A stretch of 64,000 nt of DNA from Promineifilum sp. (GTDB lineage: Bacteria > Chloroflexota > Anaerolineae > Promineifilales > Promineifilaceae). Both the position numbers and the translations under genes were made by a program. How positions within the stretch are numbered: the stretch's first letter is position 1; the number at the start of each line of letters is the position of its first letter. The notes under the pieces are model-generated. The model was not told the origin of the DNA, did no database searches, and worked only from the letters and a program-made list of their open reading frames with translations. The stretch is from positions 34,897-98,896 of the forward strand of contig JACKBY010000012.1 in the NCBI GenBank assembly GCA_020634335.1, given 5' to 3'. Shown piece after piece: positions 42,558-50,463 of this stretch.

Positions 42558-42992
42558 ATGACTGACCAAGCAATTACCGACCGGCCGTTCACGGCCGCGT
42601 CATTTCAGGCCTACCTGAACGAGGGCCGGCTGATGGGTTCGCGCAACCGCGAGACGGGCGAGGTGTTTGTGCCCCCTCGCCCGATTGATCCGCAGACGCA
42701 CAGCGCGGACATGGAATGGGTCGAACTGTCGGGTCGCGGGACGCTGGCTGCCTTCACGTCGGTCTATATCGGCACGACGGCGATGATCGATGCCGGGTTC
42801 GACCGCACCAAGCCTTACGTGGCCGGCATCGTCGAACTGGCAGAGGGGCCGCGCATCAGCGCCCAACTCGTTGGCGTGGACGGCAAGCAGCCGGACATCG
42901 CCTGGATCGGGCGGCCGGTGCGGGCTTCTTTTATGGAGCGCGGCGAAGGGGACAAACGACGATCCTATCTGGCTTTTGAGATGGCTGCCTGA
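42558..42992 (+). CDS. DUF35 OB-fold acyl-CoA-associated protein
   Basis: Thiolase partner protein of 144 residues. A short helix (FTAASFQAYLNEGRL) is followed by a rubredoxin-like knuckle and an OB fold (SGRGTLAAFTSVYIGT, PYVAGIVELAEGPRI). In most homologues the knuckle has four zinc-binding Cys (C-x2-C...C-x2-C). Here that part reads GSRNRETGEVFVPPR, without Cys, so zinc is probably not bound, though the Pro-Pro-Arg is kept. It probably bridges the thiolase to a following enzyme and stabilises it. Confidence 0.82.
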   Translation: MTDQAITDRPFTAASFQAYLNEGRLMGSRNRETGEVFVPPRPIDPQTHSADMEWVELSGRGTLAAFTSVYIGTTAMIDAGFDRTKPYVAGIVELAEGPRISAQLVGVDGKQPDIAWIGRPVRASFMERGEGDKRRSYLAFEMAA

Positions 42993-43076
42993 GTTTTCAG
43001 CGGCTACGACGCGGAGAGGCATCGACATTCGAACTTCAGAACCTTCGTTGATCCCATTGACGCGGCATACGCGTCA

Positions 43077-44831
43077 CTAACCTTCCAAGGCGATATTCCC
43101 ACTGGTCGTCAACGCTATCTGTTGGCCATCCCTTATCTGGTTATACACACGTGGCTCCAGCACCATCACCGGCGGCGCGAGTCCGTACAACTCTCGTGCC
43201 ACGGCCGCGCCCAAGGCCAGGATCGCGTCCGGCTCGGCCAGCAGGATGGCCGCCGGAGCCGTGCCCAGCCGCACGGCCTCCAGCAAAATACTGCTGGCGC
43301 TGCTGCTGCCTTTGCCGACGGGCATGACCAGCACCCGCCCTGTTACGTTTTGGCCCCATTGCGGGTGACGCTGGTCGATGATGTCGCCGGTCCCCGGCTC
43401 CAGCCCGCCCCACAGGCTGAGCGGCGCGTCAAGGACGAGGGCACGGCCTTCAGCTTGGCCAGGGACGAGTGACGAATGGCGCATCCTGTCGTCCGGCGAG
43501 ATGACCAGTTCAGAACCAGCTGAATACTGACCCACTGGATACTGAATACTCTCCCTTTCCTCTGCCCAAAGCGTCTCGTCTCGACACACTTCCCCCACTG
43601 CCGCCGACCGCACGCACTCCTCCAGACTGCCATAGACAACCTGCAAGCCGATGTTACCCGGCGAATAGTGGGCGAACTTGCCGGAGTTGGTCATCAGCAC
43701 GCCGCCGCGCGACCGCACGATGGGGGTGACGACGACACAGGTATCGACGATGACTTGCACGCCCACGGCCCGCAGCCGCTCCAGCCAGCCGCGCTGCTGC
43801 AAGGCGACAAGCACCAATCGGTGGGTACAGACGATAAATTCCACGTCCGGCCGCGGCGGATATTGCTCGACCAGCGGCAGGAGGCGGGCGAACTCGTCGA
43901 GCGAAAAGTGGGGGCTACCAAGGGCAACGACATTGATCGGTCCATCCGGTGTGGTGGAGAGGACGCTCAACTCATTCCGCAAGTCGTCGAGCGAAATGTC
44001 AACCACGGCCTCCGGTTCCCGACCCTGGAAGGCCGTCGCGAGGTTCGACGCTTCGGGCGTCACGCCGGCGGCATGAAACAGCGCCACCCCGCCCGACGAG
44101 GCGGCCGCCGCGCCGAGTGCTTTTAGCTGGTCCTCGGTCGTGTCGGGCCGCAGCCCGTCGATAACCGGTATTTTCGTACCTGTTCGCGCCCCCAGCCAAT
44201 AGCCCAGCACCGGAAAAAGAACATCCTCACGCAACAGCCGGTCGGGAATGCCCACCAGCCGGAAGTGGACCTGCCCCGCGCGGTTCTCCGGCCGGTGCAA
44301 ACCGACGTCCGGGGCGCGGCCGGTGATGGCGCAACAGATGTCGATGAAGTCGCCATAGCGGTTGGTGCGCGCGCCCAGCACGGAGTTGGCAAAGACGATG
44401 GCGTTGCTCTCGGCCCAGGCGATTTGTGCGCCAAGCGGCGGCCGGTGCATGGCCTGGTAAGGAGCACAGGTAAACGTCGGCCGGCAGCCCATCGCCTCGT
44501 AAGCCTGCATCATCCGCGTCGCCCACTGCCCAACCTGCTCCGTGCCCTGAAAAACCTCCGGGTGGATCAGGTCCATCGCCCCGACGTTGAGCGTCGTGGG
44601 CACGACCACTCGCGCCCCGCCGGCGGCCAGTCGTTCGGCGAACTCCAGCCCGGAATAACCGTGATAGAGGCAGCCGTCAATATGGGCCGACTCGATGTCG
44701 AGCAATCGTTCCGCGCCGTAGACGCCGGCCATGGTCACCAGGATGCGCATCGCCATCTGCGCCGCCGCGCCCATTTCGCCCGCCAGCAGTGCCTCGTCGC
44801 GCTCAGTCAGGATCAGGTTTTTATCGTTCAT
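43077..44831 (-). CDS. Aconitase-X (DUF521), large and small domains fused
   Basis: Aconitase-superfamily dehydratase of 584 residues. The large AcnX domain (about 1-425) has DIESAHIDGCLYHGYSGLEFAE, VPTTLNVGAMDLIHP, TCAPYQ, ANSVLGARTNRYGD and, later, the cluster Cys in VDTCVVVTPIV and TNSGKFAHYSP. The small swivelling domain (about 456-584) has GRVLVMPVGKGSSSASSILLEA. Known AcnX enzymes are phosphomevalonate dehydratase (two subunits, archaea) and hydroxyproline dehydratases (bacteria, often fused). The thiolase-DUF35 pair next door hints at a mevalonate link, but this is inference. The interdomain linker is encoded by heptanucleotide-repeat DNA. Confidence 0.85.
   Translation of the reverse strand: MNDKNLILTERDEALLAGEMGAAAQMAMRILVTMAGVYGAERLLDIESAHIDGCLYHGYSGLEFAERLAAGGARVVVPTTLNVGAMDLIHPEVFQGTEQVGQWATRMMQAYEAMGCRPTFTCAPYQAMHRPPLGAQIAWAESNAIVFANSVLGARTNRYGDFIDICCAITGRAPDVGLHRPENRAGQVHFRLVGIPDRLLREDVLFPVLGYWLGARTGTKIPVIDGLRPDTTEDQLKALGAAAASSGGVALFHAAGVTPEASNLATAFQGREPEAVVDISLDDLRNELSVLSTTPDGPINVVALGSPHFSLDEFARLLPLVEQYPPRPDVEFIVCTHRLVLVALQQRGWLERLRAVGVQVIVDTCVVVTPIVRSRGGVLMTNSGKFAHYSPGNIGLQVVYGSLEECVRSAAVGEVCRDETLWAEERESIQYPVGQYSAGSELVISPDDRMRHSSLVPGQAEGRALVLDAPLSLWGGLEPGTGDIIDQRHPQWGQNVTGRVLVMPVGKGSSSASSILLEAVRLGTAPAAILLAEPDAILALGAAVARELYGLAPPVMVLEPRVYNQIRDGQQIALTTSGNIALEG
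43464..43556. repeat. Heptamer repeats at the AcnX domain junction
   Basis: GACGAGT, GACGAAT (43464-43477), TGTCGTCC, then ACTGGAT, ACTGAAT and related units of ACTGAAT type (about 43511-43556), all inside the reading frame. The stretch encodes residues about 427-456, between the two AcnX domains, and resembles intergenic arrays elsewhere. Confidence 0.7.
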
Positions 44832-44841
44832 TTGACATAAT

Positions 44842-45573
44842 TTAAAAGAGTTTGGTGCGCCGTCCCCACTCGCGCAAGAGCCGCATGAGCGGCGAGGGAT
44901 CGCCGGGAAGCAGTGTGCCGGCCAGAGACCCGATCTGGTCTAGCTGGTTTGCCGTAATGAGCGTCTGACGCAAATCGACGTCGGCGAAATCTGCCAGGTG
45001 CAAATTGGCCTCGGTCAAGTCCGCACCCCACAAGATAGCCCCGGCACAGTGCGCGTGGCTAAGATCCGCCCCGATAAGATTCGCCTCTTGCATGATAGTC
45101 TTTTCGAGGTTGGCGCTCCACATAAGCGCCTCGCTCAGGTTAGCGCCGCTCAGAATCGCCCGCCGCATATCGGCGTCACTGAGACGCGCGCCGCGCAAAT
45201 CGGCCTCAGTCAGGTTCGCCCACCGCATATCGGCTGAACGCGCATCGGCCCACAGCAGCATGGCCCCTTGCAAATTGGCCCCACGCAGTTCGGCTCGCTC
45301 CAAATGCGCCTGGCGCAGATCCGCCTGGGTCAGGTTGGCGTCGATCAGGCGGGCGCGTGTCAGATCGACGCCCGGCATCATCGCTCGGCTCAGGTTCGCC
45401 CCGGTCAAGTCGGCATCGGCCAGGTTGGCACCGCTCAACTTGACGGCCGACAGATCAAGTTCGTTAAGCATGGCCCCGGCCAAATTGAGGGAGGCGAGGT
45501 TCTTGTCGGCGCTCAACCGCTCGACCACGTCCGCGCGCGTCAGCCGCTTCCCGCTCCCGCCTTGCTCAGCCAC
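44842..45573 (-). CDS. Pentapeptide-repeat protein
   Basis: Protein of 243 residues. After a charged N-terminal helix (about 1-30), residues 30-210 are almost uninterrupted A(D/N)Lxx pentapeptides (for example ANLADADLTGANLSRAMMPG, LRGANLQGAML), which form a right-handed quadrilateral beta-helix, about 35 repeats. The C-terminus is a short helix. Such solenoids act as scaffolds or DNA mimics; no catalytic residues are expected. The gene starts 188 bp from the flanking divergent region, where I see no other feature. Confidence 0.9.
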   Translation of the reverse strand: MAEQGGSGKRLTRADVVERLSADKNLASLNLAGAMLNELDLSAVKLSGANLADADLTGANLSRAMMPGVDLTRARLIDANLTQADLRQAHLERAELRGANLQGAMLLWADARSADMRWANLTEADLRGARLSDADMRRAILSGANLSEALMWSANLEKTIMQEANLIGADLSHAHCAGAILWGADLTEANLHLADFADVDLRQTLITANQLDQIGSLAGTLLPGDPSPLMRLLREWGRRTKLF

Positions 45574-45761
45574 CTCGACACTTCCCGTAGCTACTTAATG
45601 CAAGTCCCGGATTGCACAGAAATTCACTGCCTTTCACTCATTTCCGGATCATCTATTGAAGCAGCCCCAGCCTAGGATAACCGATAATGGTGGCCGTGTC
45701 ACGGTCGCAACGCATGAAAAATGGGCTTGCCGCGGCCACACCCGTTGCAGAGGTCGACGAC

Positions 45762-47192
45762 TCAGAAGCGTCGGCGCAGGACAGTCTGTGCCGCATGATA
45801 GCCGCACATGCCGTGAACGCCGCCGCCCGGTGGCGTGGCGGCCGAGCAGATGAACAGTCGAGGGTTGGGCGTGGTATAGGGGTTTAGGCGGGCAACGGGG
45901 CGGGTAAACAGTTGCCGCCAATCTTGCACGCCACTGTTAATATCACCCCCCGGGTAATTGGGGTTATACGCCTCATACTCAGCGGCGTTGATCGTGTGGC
46001 GGCCGATGATGCAATCGCCAAACCCGGGAGCGTGGCGCTCGATCTGCGCCTCAATGGCTGCGGTCATGTCGGCCGTTGAGCCAGGGGGCACGTGACAATA
46101 GGCCCACGCTACGTGTTCCCCCGATCCCTGCGGGGTGCGCGTCGGGTCGAAGACACTGGGCTGCGCAAACAGCACGTAGGGTGGATCGGGGAGCCGGCCG
46201 TTCCAGATGGCCCGTTCGCCGGCGGCGATATCCGGCAGCGTGCCGCCAATGTGCAATGTGCCCGCGCGTCGCGCCGGCGGATCGCGCCAGGGCACAGGCT
46301 CGGATAAGGCCCAGTCCACCTTGAAGACGCCTTGCCCATAACGGTAGCCCGCCAACCGCTTGCGGTAACCGGCCGGCAGCTCCTCTCCGACAATGGTCAA
46401 CAAGTCGCGCGGAGTCAAGTCGAACAGGACAACACGCGCCGGGGGTATATCCCGCATCGAGCGCACCCAGATGCCGGTCCGTATTTCGCCGCCCAAGGCG
46501 CGCAGATAGGAAGCCAGCGCCGTGGCGATGCTCTGCGAGCCGCCACGGGCGAACGGCCAGCCGATAGCGTGGGCCAGCATGCCCAGCATCAAGCCGCCGG
46601 CAGCGGTTGTCACTTTCTCCAGCGGGATGGTGATGTGGGCGGCCATGCCGGCGAAAAGCGCCCGCGCCTCCTCCGTCGCAAACGTATGGTTAGCCAGCGT
46701 GGCCGCGGGCTGGATGGCCCGCAAGCCGAAACGGGCCATGAGCAGCGGCCGGCGCGGCAATCCCAGCGGCCCCAGGAATTCTTCCAGTATGCCACGCCAT
46801 TGATCAACAATCGGTTCAAAAAGCCGACGATAGGGGTCGCCGTCGCGACCCAGCCCAGCGGCTGTCTCCTCGATGGATTGGTGCAGGGCCACACTGCGGT
46901 CGTTCAGCAAATGAACCAGCGGCAGCTCGGGAAATACCCATTCTAAGCCATGCTCACGCAGTTGGAGCTCGCGGAAAAAAGGAGAAGCGACCCCCAACGG
47001 ATGGACGGCCGAACAAACGTCATGACGGTAACCGGGTAGGGTATACTCCAGTGTGCGCATTCCGCCGCCGATAGTCTCTTTCCCCTCCAGCACCAGCACC
47101 GACCGCCCAGCCTGGGCCAGCGTGACCGCCGCCGCTAATCCGTTGGGGCCTGAGCCAACAATTACCGCGTCATACTGCGTCGTCTCGCTCAT
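45762..47192 (-). CDS. Phytoene desaturase-like FAD oxidoreductase
   Basis: Flavin amine-oxidase/phytoene-dehydrogenase superfamily protein of 476 residues. The FAD-binding DAVIVGSGPNGLAAAVTLAQ lies at 8-27, followed by VLVLEGKETIGGGMRTLEY, and the C-terminal GGDINSGVQDWRQLF and CSAATPPGGGVHGMCGYHAA carry the second FAD contact. The substrate may be a carotenoid, but no crtB-type genes are near. TATATT at 47199-47204 on the minus strand is only 6 nt before the start codon. It may also be co-transcribed with the gene upstream, 15 bp away. Confidence 0.85.
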   Translation of the reverse strand: MSETTQYDAVIVGSGPNGLAAAVTLAQAGRSVLVLEGKETIGGGMRTLEYTLPGYRHDVCSAVHPLGVASPFFRELQLREHGLEWVFPELPLVHLLNDRSVALHQSIEETAAGLGRDGDPYRRLFEPIVDQWRGILEEFLGPLGLPRRPLLMARFGLRAIQPAATLANHTFATEEARALFAGMAAHITIPLEKVTTAAGGLMLGMLAHAIGWPFARGGSQSIATALASYLRALGGEIRTGIWVRSMRDIPPARVVLFDLTPRDLLTIVGEELPAGYRKRLAGYRYGQGVFKVDWALSEPVPWRDPPARRAGTLHIGGTLPDIAAGERAIWNGRLPDPPYVLFAQPSVFDPTRTPQGSGEHVAWAYCHVPPGSTADMTAAIEAQIERHAPGFGDCIIGRHTINAAEYEAYNPNYPGGDINSGVQDWRQLFTRPVARLNPYTTPNPRLFICSAATPPGGGVHGMCGYHAAQTVLRRRF

Positions 47193-47207
47193 ATGGTCAA
47201 TATACGC

Positions 47208-47933
47208 TCACTTGCCCAGCAAACGGCGCAAGGCATGGATCGGCAAATATAAGGTCGTACGAATGGCGGAATTGTGCCAGACGTTGCTGGCCGCCGCCCA
47301 GCGGATGCGCCTGTCCACCAAGGCGGTTTGCAGCTCGACCGGCTGCCCCACCACCCCAAAATCGGCCGCCAGTTTACCGAGTGTCTTCTTCCAAAAGTCA
47401 TCCTCCTGACGTTGCAATACACCCAGCCGCGCCCCGATCTCGAACAACGGATCGCCGGCGCGAATTAACGACACGATCTGCACTGCCGTCGCGCCACACT
47501 CGTTATCCGCATAGGCACTAAAGTGGATGATGCCGGCAAAGATGTGGCCTTGCGGCGTGACGAAGGAGAAGGATTCGTCATCGGCCCGAACCACGGCAAT
47601 GCCGGTGGCAATCGGCGCTCCGGCCGGACCTTCCAGGTTGATGACCGCCACCTCGCCCGCTTCAATGCCCGGCCGCGAGCCATAGAAGTTGCTGCCTTTC
47701 GGCCAATAGGTGGAGAAGTTGGCTTTCCAGCGCCCAATGACTTCGCGCGGAGTGGCCGGGGAACCAATCAGGCGTATGCGATAGGTCTTGTGCCAAAGCT
47801 GGCCGAAGCCGCGATCCGGCCCGGCCAGTTCTTTACCGCTCACATTCAGATTAATCGCGTCCGGTGGGGCGTAGGTGTCGGGTAGCTTCATCCCGCCCGC
47901 AGTCGATGACGTATCGGCTGTGGGTTCACTCAT
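47208..47933 (-). CDS. Unknown protein, DUF1990-like features
   Basis: Hypothetical protein of about 241 residues from ATG 47933; the longer frame overlaps the STAS gene and is rejected. The conserved-looking core reads GFGQLWHKTYRIRLIGSP, VIGRWKANFSTYWPKG, PIATGIAVVRADDESFSFVTPQGHIFAGIIHFSAY, a beta-rich pattern resembling START/DUF1990-like lipid-binding folds. The family is not certain. It lies between the STAS antagonists and the FAD oxidoreductase on the same strand and is probably in that operon. Confidence 0.6.
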   Translation of the reverse strand: MSEPTADTSSTAGGMKLPDTYAPPDAINLNVSGKELAGPDRGFGQLWHKTYRIRLIGSPATPREVIGRWKANFSTYWPKGSNFYGSRPGIEAGEVAVINLEGPAGAPIATGIAVVRADDESFSFVTPQGHIFAGIIHFSAYADNECGATAVQIVSLIRAGDPLFEIGARLGVLQRQEDDFWKKTLGKLAADFGVVGQPVELQTALVDRRIRWAAASNVWHNSAIRTTLYLPIHALRRLLGK

Positions 47934-47986
47934 AGGCCAATCATAGCATACTATTGTCAGTGGCTCCCGAAATTTGCCGGCGTCTT

Positions 47987-48346
47987 TCAAACCGGGGCTG
48001 TGGCTGCGGCCAAGGCATCGGCGGCCGTGTCATAGATACCGATTGCCTCGTTGAGTCGGGTCAGGTCAAAAATCTGCTTGTAATGCTCGCTCAGACCACA
48101 AGCCATCAGACGTTGCTGCCGGCGCTGGGCGCGAATGAGCAACGTCACCAGCAAGCCGATGCCGGTGCTGTTCATATAGTCGAGGCCGCTGAAATCCAGG
48201 ATGATAGTCGGCACTTTTTCTCCACCGGCCTGGGCGTAAGCCGCCATCAAGGCCTCTTCGGCGAAGCCGTTCACTTCACCCTCGATGTAAATGACGGACG
48301 CGCCCGCCTCCTGCCGCACCTGTAATTGAATAGTAGGTTGGGTCAT
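47987..48346 (-). CDS. STAS-domain anti-sigma antagonist (second)
   Basis: Anti-anti-sigma type STAS protein of 119 residues from ATG 48346, with AGAGGA upstream. The phosphorylation loop FSGLDYMNSTGIGLLV has the Asn-Ser-Thr-Gly signature, in which the Ser is the usual phosphorylation target of a HATPase partner. ITLEGEVNGFAEEALM-like strands precede it. It is about 40% similar to the next STAS gene, with which it forms a tandem pair. Both probably pair with the GAF-SpoIIE-HATPase protein upstream in the operon. Confidence 0.88.
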   Translation of the reverse strand: MTQPTIQLQVRQEAGASVIYIEGEVNGFAEEALMAAYAQAGGEKVPTIILDFSGLDYMNSTGIGLLVTLLIRAQRRQQRLMACGLSEHYKQIFDLTRLNEAIGIYDTAADALAAATAPV

Positions 48347-48369
48347 CAAACTGTTCCTCTTGCGGAAAA

Positions 48370-48735
48370 TCACGCCGCGGATGCCAGTTCCTGCAAGGCG
48401 CTGTCCTCGTCCTGATAGACGGCCATGAAATCGGAAAGGCGGGTAATATTGAATATCTCTTGATAATGGTCGCTCAACCCACAAGTGACCAGACGGCGAT
48501 GGGACTTGCGCGCCCGGGCCAGCAAGCCCACGATGAGGGCAATGCCGGTGGAATTGATGTACCCTACCTGGCTGAAGTTGAGCATCGTTGCCGCCGTGTC
48601 CGGCTGCTCGGCCTCGCCATAGGCTGTGTCCAGGGCAGCATCGGCGAAACCGTCTATATCGCCGAACAGATCGATGATCGACAGCCCATCGCGGCGGCGA
48701 ACCTCGGCTCGAAAAGCATTGTCTAACGGTGTCAT
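48370..48735 (-). CDS. STAS-domain anti-sigma antagonist (first)
   Basis: STAS protein of 121 residues. SIIDLFGDIDGFADAAL is the first strand-helix, and FSQVGYINSTGIALIVGLL contains the phosphorylatable Ser. It overlaps the stop of the upstream GAF-SpoIIE-HATPase gene by 4 bp (ATGA), so translation is coupled and the stoichiometry linked. Its likely role is to bind the HATPase domain of that protein or an unlinked anti-sigma factor. No sigma factor gene lies in the window, so the output target may be something else. Confidence 0.9.
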   Translation of the reverse strand: MTPLDNAFRAEVRRRDGLSIIDLFGDIDGFADAALDTAYGEAEQPDTAATMLNFSQVGYINSTGIALIVGLLARARKSHRRLVTCGLSDHYQEIFNITRLSDFMAVYQDEDSALQELASAA

Positions 48736-50330
48736 CGCTCACCTCCACTCAGATGGATAATCAGATTAACAGTATGATGCCTGTCGTCGGAAACGACCTG
48801 AAGGTCATCGACCATGTTGCGGATGAGAAAAAGCCCCCAGCCGCGCGGGGATTGTTGCCCGGCCAGCTTGGCGGTCAGGTCGGGGGCTTCCGCGTCGGGA
48901 ATGAGCCGGGCGCCACCCCGGTCAGTAATGCTCACGATCAGGTCTTGCTCGTCGCGCACGACTTCGATAGAGACGGCTTTGTCCGCGCTATACTTGTTGC
49001 CGTGCTCCATGGCATTCATCGTCGCTTCGGCCACGGCCGTCTTGAGGCGCTCCGTCTTGCCTGTGGGCAATCCCAGAGGGGCGACAATTTCGCCGATCTG
49101 CTCCATCGCCCGCCGCTCGTTGCCCGGCTCGCTGGGCAAATCGAAGCGCGCCAAAATTGCGCGCCCCGCCGGGGATGACACGGTCGGGCGGCTGTGGCGC
49201 AACAGCACCATCGTCACATCATCTTCCTGCTCCCAGCCGGGGCCGGTAAATTCGCGCAGGCGTTCAAGCAAAAACGGCACCAGATTCTCTTTCGTCGGGG
49301 TAGACATCAAGGCCTGGAGTCGCGGGAAGCCAAGCATCTCGCGGGTAGGACTGTGGGCCTCCACCAGACCGTCACTGTAGAGCAGAAGGCAATCGCCCGC
49401 TCGCATACTCACCTCTTTTTCTTCGTACTTCATGCCCGGCAGCAAACCGAGGGGCATGCCGCGGGCACGCAATTCCATCACGCTGTTCTCGGTGCGCAGA
49501 TAAGGAACATCATGCCCGGCATTGGCATAGACGAAGTGACCGCTATCCGGGTCGAGTAACCCGAAAAGACACGTCACGAACATTTTTGGGGGGATGTCCT
49601 CCACCAGCAAGTCGTTGGTTCGCTCCAGGATGGCGCTGGGCGATTCGAACCGCTCGGCGGCCGACCGCAACAGGCTGCGCGTCGTCGCCATCACCAGCGC
49701 TGCCGGGACGCCTTTGTCAGTCACGTCACCAATCACGAACCCCAGACGGCCGTCGGGGTAGGAAATGAAATCATAGAAATCGCCGCCCACTGCCCGCGCC
49801 GGCTGGTAATAGGCGTCTACTTCCCACCCGGCGACGTGGGGCACGTCCTTGGGCAAGAGCGTCTGCTGAATGAGCCGGGCCACGCGCAACTCCTGCTCGA
49901 TGCGCTGCCGTTCCAACGCCTCCAGCTGCTGTTGCCGCACCAGTTGGGCCACGCGCACAGCAGGGGCAGCCTGCGTCGCCAGGTTGCCCAGCAAGCGCCG
50001 GTCATCGGAGGAGTAATCCTGGTCGCTGCGGCGCTGCCCAAGGTTGATCAGCCCCACAAGCGCGCCCTGGCTGACCAACGGCAGGGCCAAGCGAACCCCG
50101 GCTTGGCGCAGGGCGCGCACCCCTTCGCTGTCCAGATTCAGGTGCTCGATATCGACCACGCCGCTAACGTTGCGTTGCAGATACTCGATGAGCGGATCTG
50201 TCGGGGGAATATCCAGCGGCACGACCGTGGGTAGAGCAGGCTTCTCCGCCACCGGCACCGGAACGGGCGGCGCTTCCGTCTCGGTCTGGGTCTGGTCGCG
50301 ATTTCGCCAAGAAGCTCGTGTCGTTGTCAT
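48732..50330 (-). CDS. GAF - SpoIIE phosphatase - HATPase regulator
   Basis: Three-part signalling protein of 532 residues. An N-terminal GAF domain (about 45-150, IEHLNLDSEGVRALRQAGV onward) leads through a coiled coil (about 140-175) to a PP2C/SpoIIE phosphatase (about 175-395; GGDFYDFI, GDVTDKGVPAAL, LLYSDGLVEA, DDVTMVLLR metal ligands). An RsbW-like HATPase follows (about 400-530; AVAEATMNAMEHGNK and GGWGLFLIRNMVDD-like boxes). It thus joins the opposing phosphatase and kinase activities of a partner switch, acting on the two STAS proteins encoded next. The transcript is near-leaderless (TAAGAT 9 nt upstream) and lies under the SARP-type operator. Confidence 0.9.
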   Translation of the reverse strand: MTTTRASWRNRDQTQTETEAPPVPVPVAEKPALPTVVPLDIPPTDPLIEYLQRNVSGVVDIEHLNLDSEGVRALRQAGVRLALPLVSQGALVGLINLGQRRSDQDYSSDDRRLLGNLATQAAPAVRVAQLVRQQQLEALERQRIEQELRVARLIQQTLLPKDVPHVAGWEVDAYYQPARAVGGDFYDFISYPDGRLGFVIGDVTDKGVPAALVMATTRSLLRSAAERFESPSAILERTNDLLVEDIPPKMFVTCLFGLLDPDSGHFVYANAGHDVPYLRTENSVMELRARGMPLGLLPGMKYEEKEVSMRAGDCLLLYSDGLVEAHSPTREMLGFPRLQALMSTPTKENLVPFLLERLREFTGPGWEQEDDVTMVLLRHSRPTVSSPAGRAILARFDLPSEPGNERRAMEQIGEIVAPLGLPTGKTERLKTAVAEATMNAMEHGNKYSADKAVSIEVVRDEQDLIVSITDRGGARLIPDAEAPDLTAKLAGQQSPRGWGLFLIRNMVDDLQVVSDDRHHTVNLIIHLSGGER

Positions 50331-50339
50331 AGTGATCCC

Positions 50340-50443
50340 ATCTTACACGATGATCGTCTGCTAATCGTTACGAAAGTGGCTGTCGAACGACCGATTATCA
50401 TCCTCAACGATTGAACTTGCAGCCAATCGTCTCATGATCGTTA
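50340..50443 (-). promoter_or_regulatory. SARP-type operator pair of the phosphatase/STAS operon
   Basis: Read toward the gene: TAACGAT (50370-50364), 4 bp, AGACGAT (50359-50353), 7 bp, -10 TAAGAT (50345-50340). A second complete heptamer pair lies 73 bp upstream (TAACGAT 50443-50437, AGACGAT 50432-50426) without a -10, so it may be an auxiliary site. Confidence 0.78.
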
Positions 50444-50463
50444 CGAAACGGCCGTTTTATCAC

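Noticed and set aside
48347..48748. N-terminal extension of the second STAS gene
   Set aside because: The extension is the frame-shifted shadow of the first STAS gene; ATG 48346 has its own ribosome site.
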